Assembly (NCBI GenBank): GCA_020062525.1
Contig: JAGUWE010000024.1
Coordinates: 1 to 14,425, forward strand
Origin: Patescibacteria group bacterium
GTDB lineage: Bacteria; Patescibacteriota; Patescibacteriia; JAACEG01; JAGUWE01
Length of the DNA: 14,425 nt
Direction of reading: 5' to 3'
The notes under the pieces were generated by a model, which was not told the DNA's origin, did not search any database, and worked only from the letters and a program-made list of their open reading frames with translations. Below, piece after piece: positions 14,371 to 14,425 of the stretch (the stretch's first letter is position 1; every line of letters starts with the position of its first letter). Position numbers and translations under genes: made by a program.

Positions 14371-14412
14371 ATCAACATGTGTTTTAAAATCTAATAAATA
14401 AATCAAAAAATT

Positions 14413-14425
14413 ATGGCAGACATTA
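14413..14425 (+). CDS. start of a truncated gene (MADI...)
   Basis: An ATG followed by GCAGACATTA gives MADI and is cut by the window end. The promoter at 14342-14370 and the lack of stops support a real start, but four residues are too few to name a product. Confidence 0.4.

Noticed and set aside
1..14425. TGA recoding as glycine
   Set aside because: TGA ends holB and mreD at ATGA overlaps, and all genes read through normally with the standard code.
1..14425. CRISPR arrays or tRNA genes
   Set aside because: No regularly spaced repeats with spacers were seen, and no cloverleaf with T-loop GGTTCRA and matching acceptor stem was found.

Overview
This AT-rich window looks like chromosome from a Candidate Phyla Radiation (Patescibacteria) bacterium, probably Parcubacteria-like. 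The reasons are low GC, almost no Shine-Dalgarno sites, a short ProRS without the usual editing insertion, many small dispersed palindromes and very compact operons. TGA works as a stop at two ATGA overlaps (5721-5724 and 12374-12377), so the code is standard and not the TGA=Gly code of Gracilibacteria. No tRNA, rRNA or CRISPR was seen.

Region 1 (1-2640) is accessory DNA. A minus-strand restriction-modification pair lies between two diverged, oppositely oriented copies of a roughly 100-bp repeat (163-275 and 2292-2388). The methyltransferase (929-2227) looks intact and carries a C-terminal staphylococcal-nuclease-like domain whose catalytic residues are lost. The MjaI-family endonuclease (265-927) is broken by one in-frame TAA, after which family-like sequence continues in the same frame. 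Just outside the right repeat, 2512-2631 is the scar of a Xer-type tyrosine recombinase: its first codons are joined to what look like its last codons. Nucleotides 1-162 hold no gene but contain several strong dyads.

Region 2 (2639-4623) has two glycosyltransferases, GT2 and GT4, for surface glycans. The GT2 gene carries an in-frame REP-like palindrome. The gap between the two genes is an inverted pair of an AT-rich repeat with a promoter in its loop.

Region 3 (4681-8595) is a housekeeping operon: DNA polymerase III delta', a seven-Asp-box lipoprotein, ribosome recycling factor and the RseP site-2 protease, closed by a clear intrinsic terminator. ProRS (8641-9876) follows from its own consensus promoter with almost no 5' leader. 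The order frr-rseP-proS looks like a reduced form of the widespread frr-uppS-cdsA-dxr-rseP-proS cluster.

Region 4 (10004-14305) is the cell-elongation operon mreB-mreC-mreD-mrdA (actin-like filament, two membrane scaffold proteins, class B PBP2). After it come a tandem 14-bp repeat, a strong promoter and the first codons of another gene cut off by the window end.
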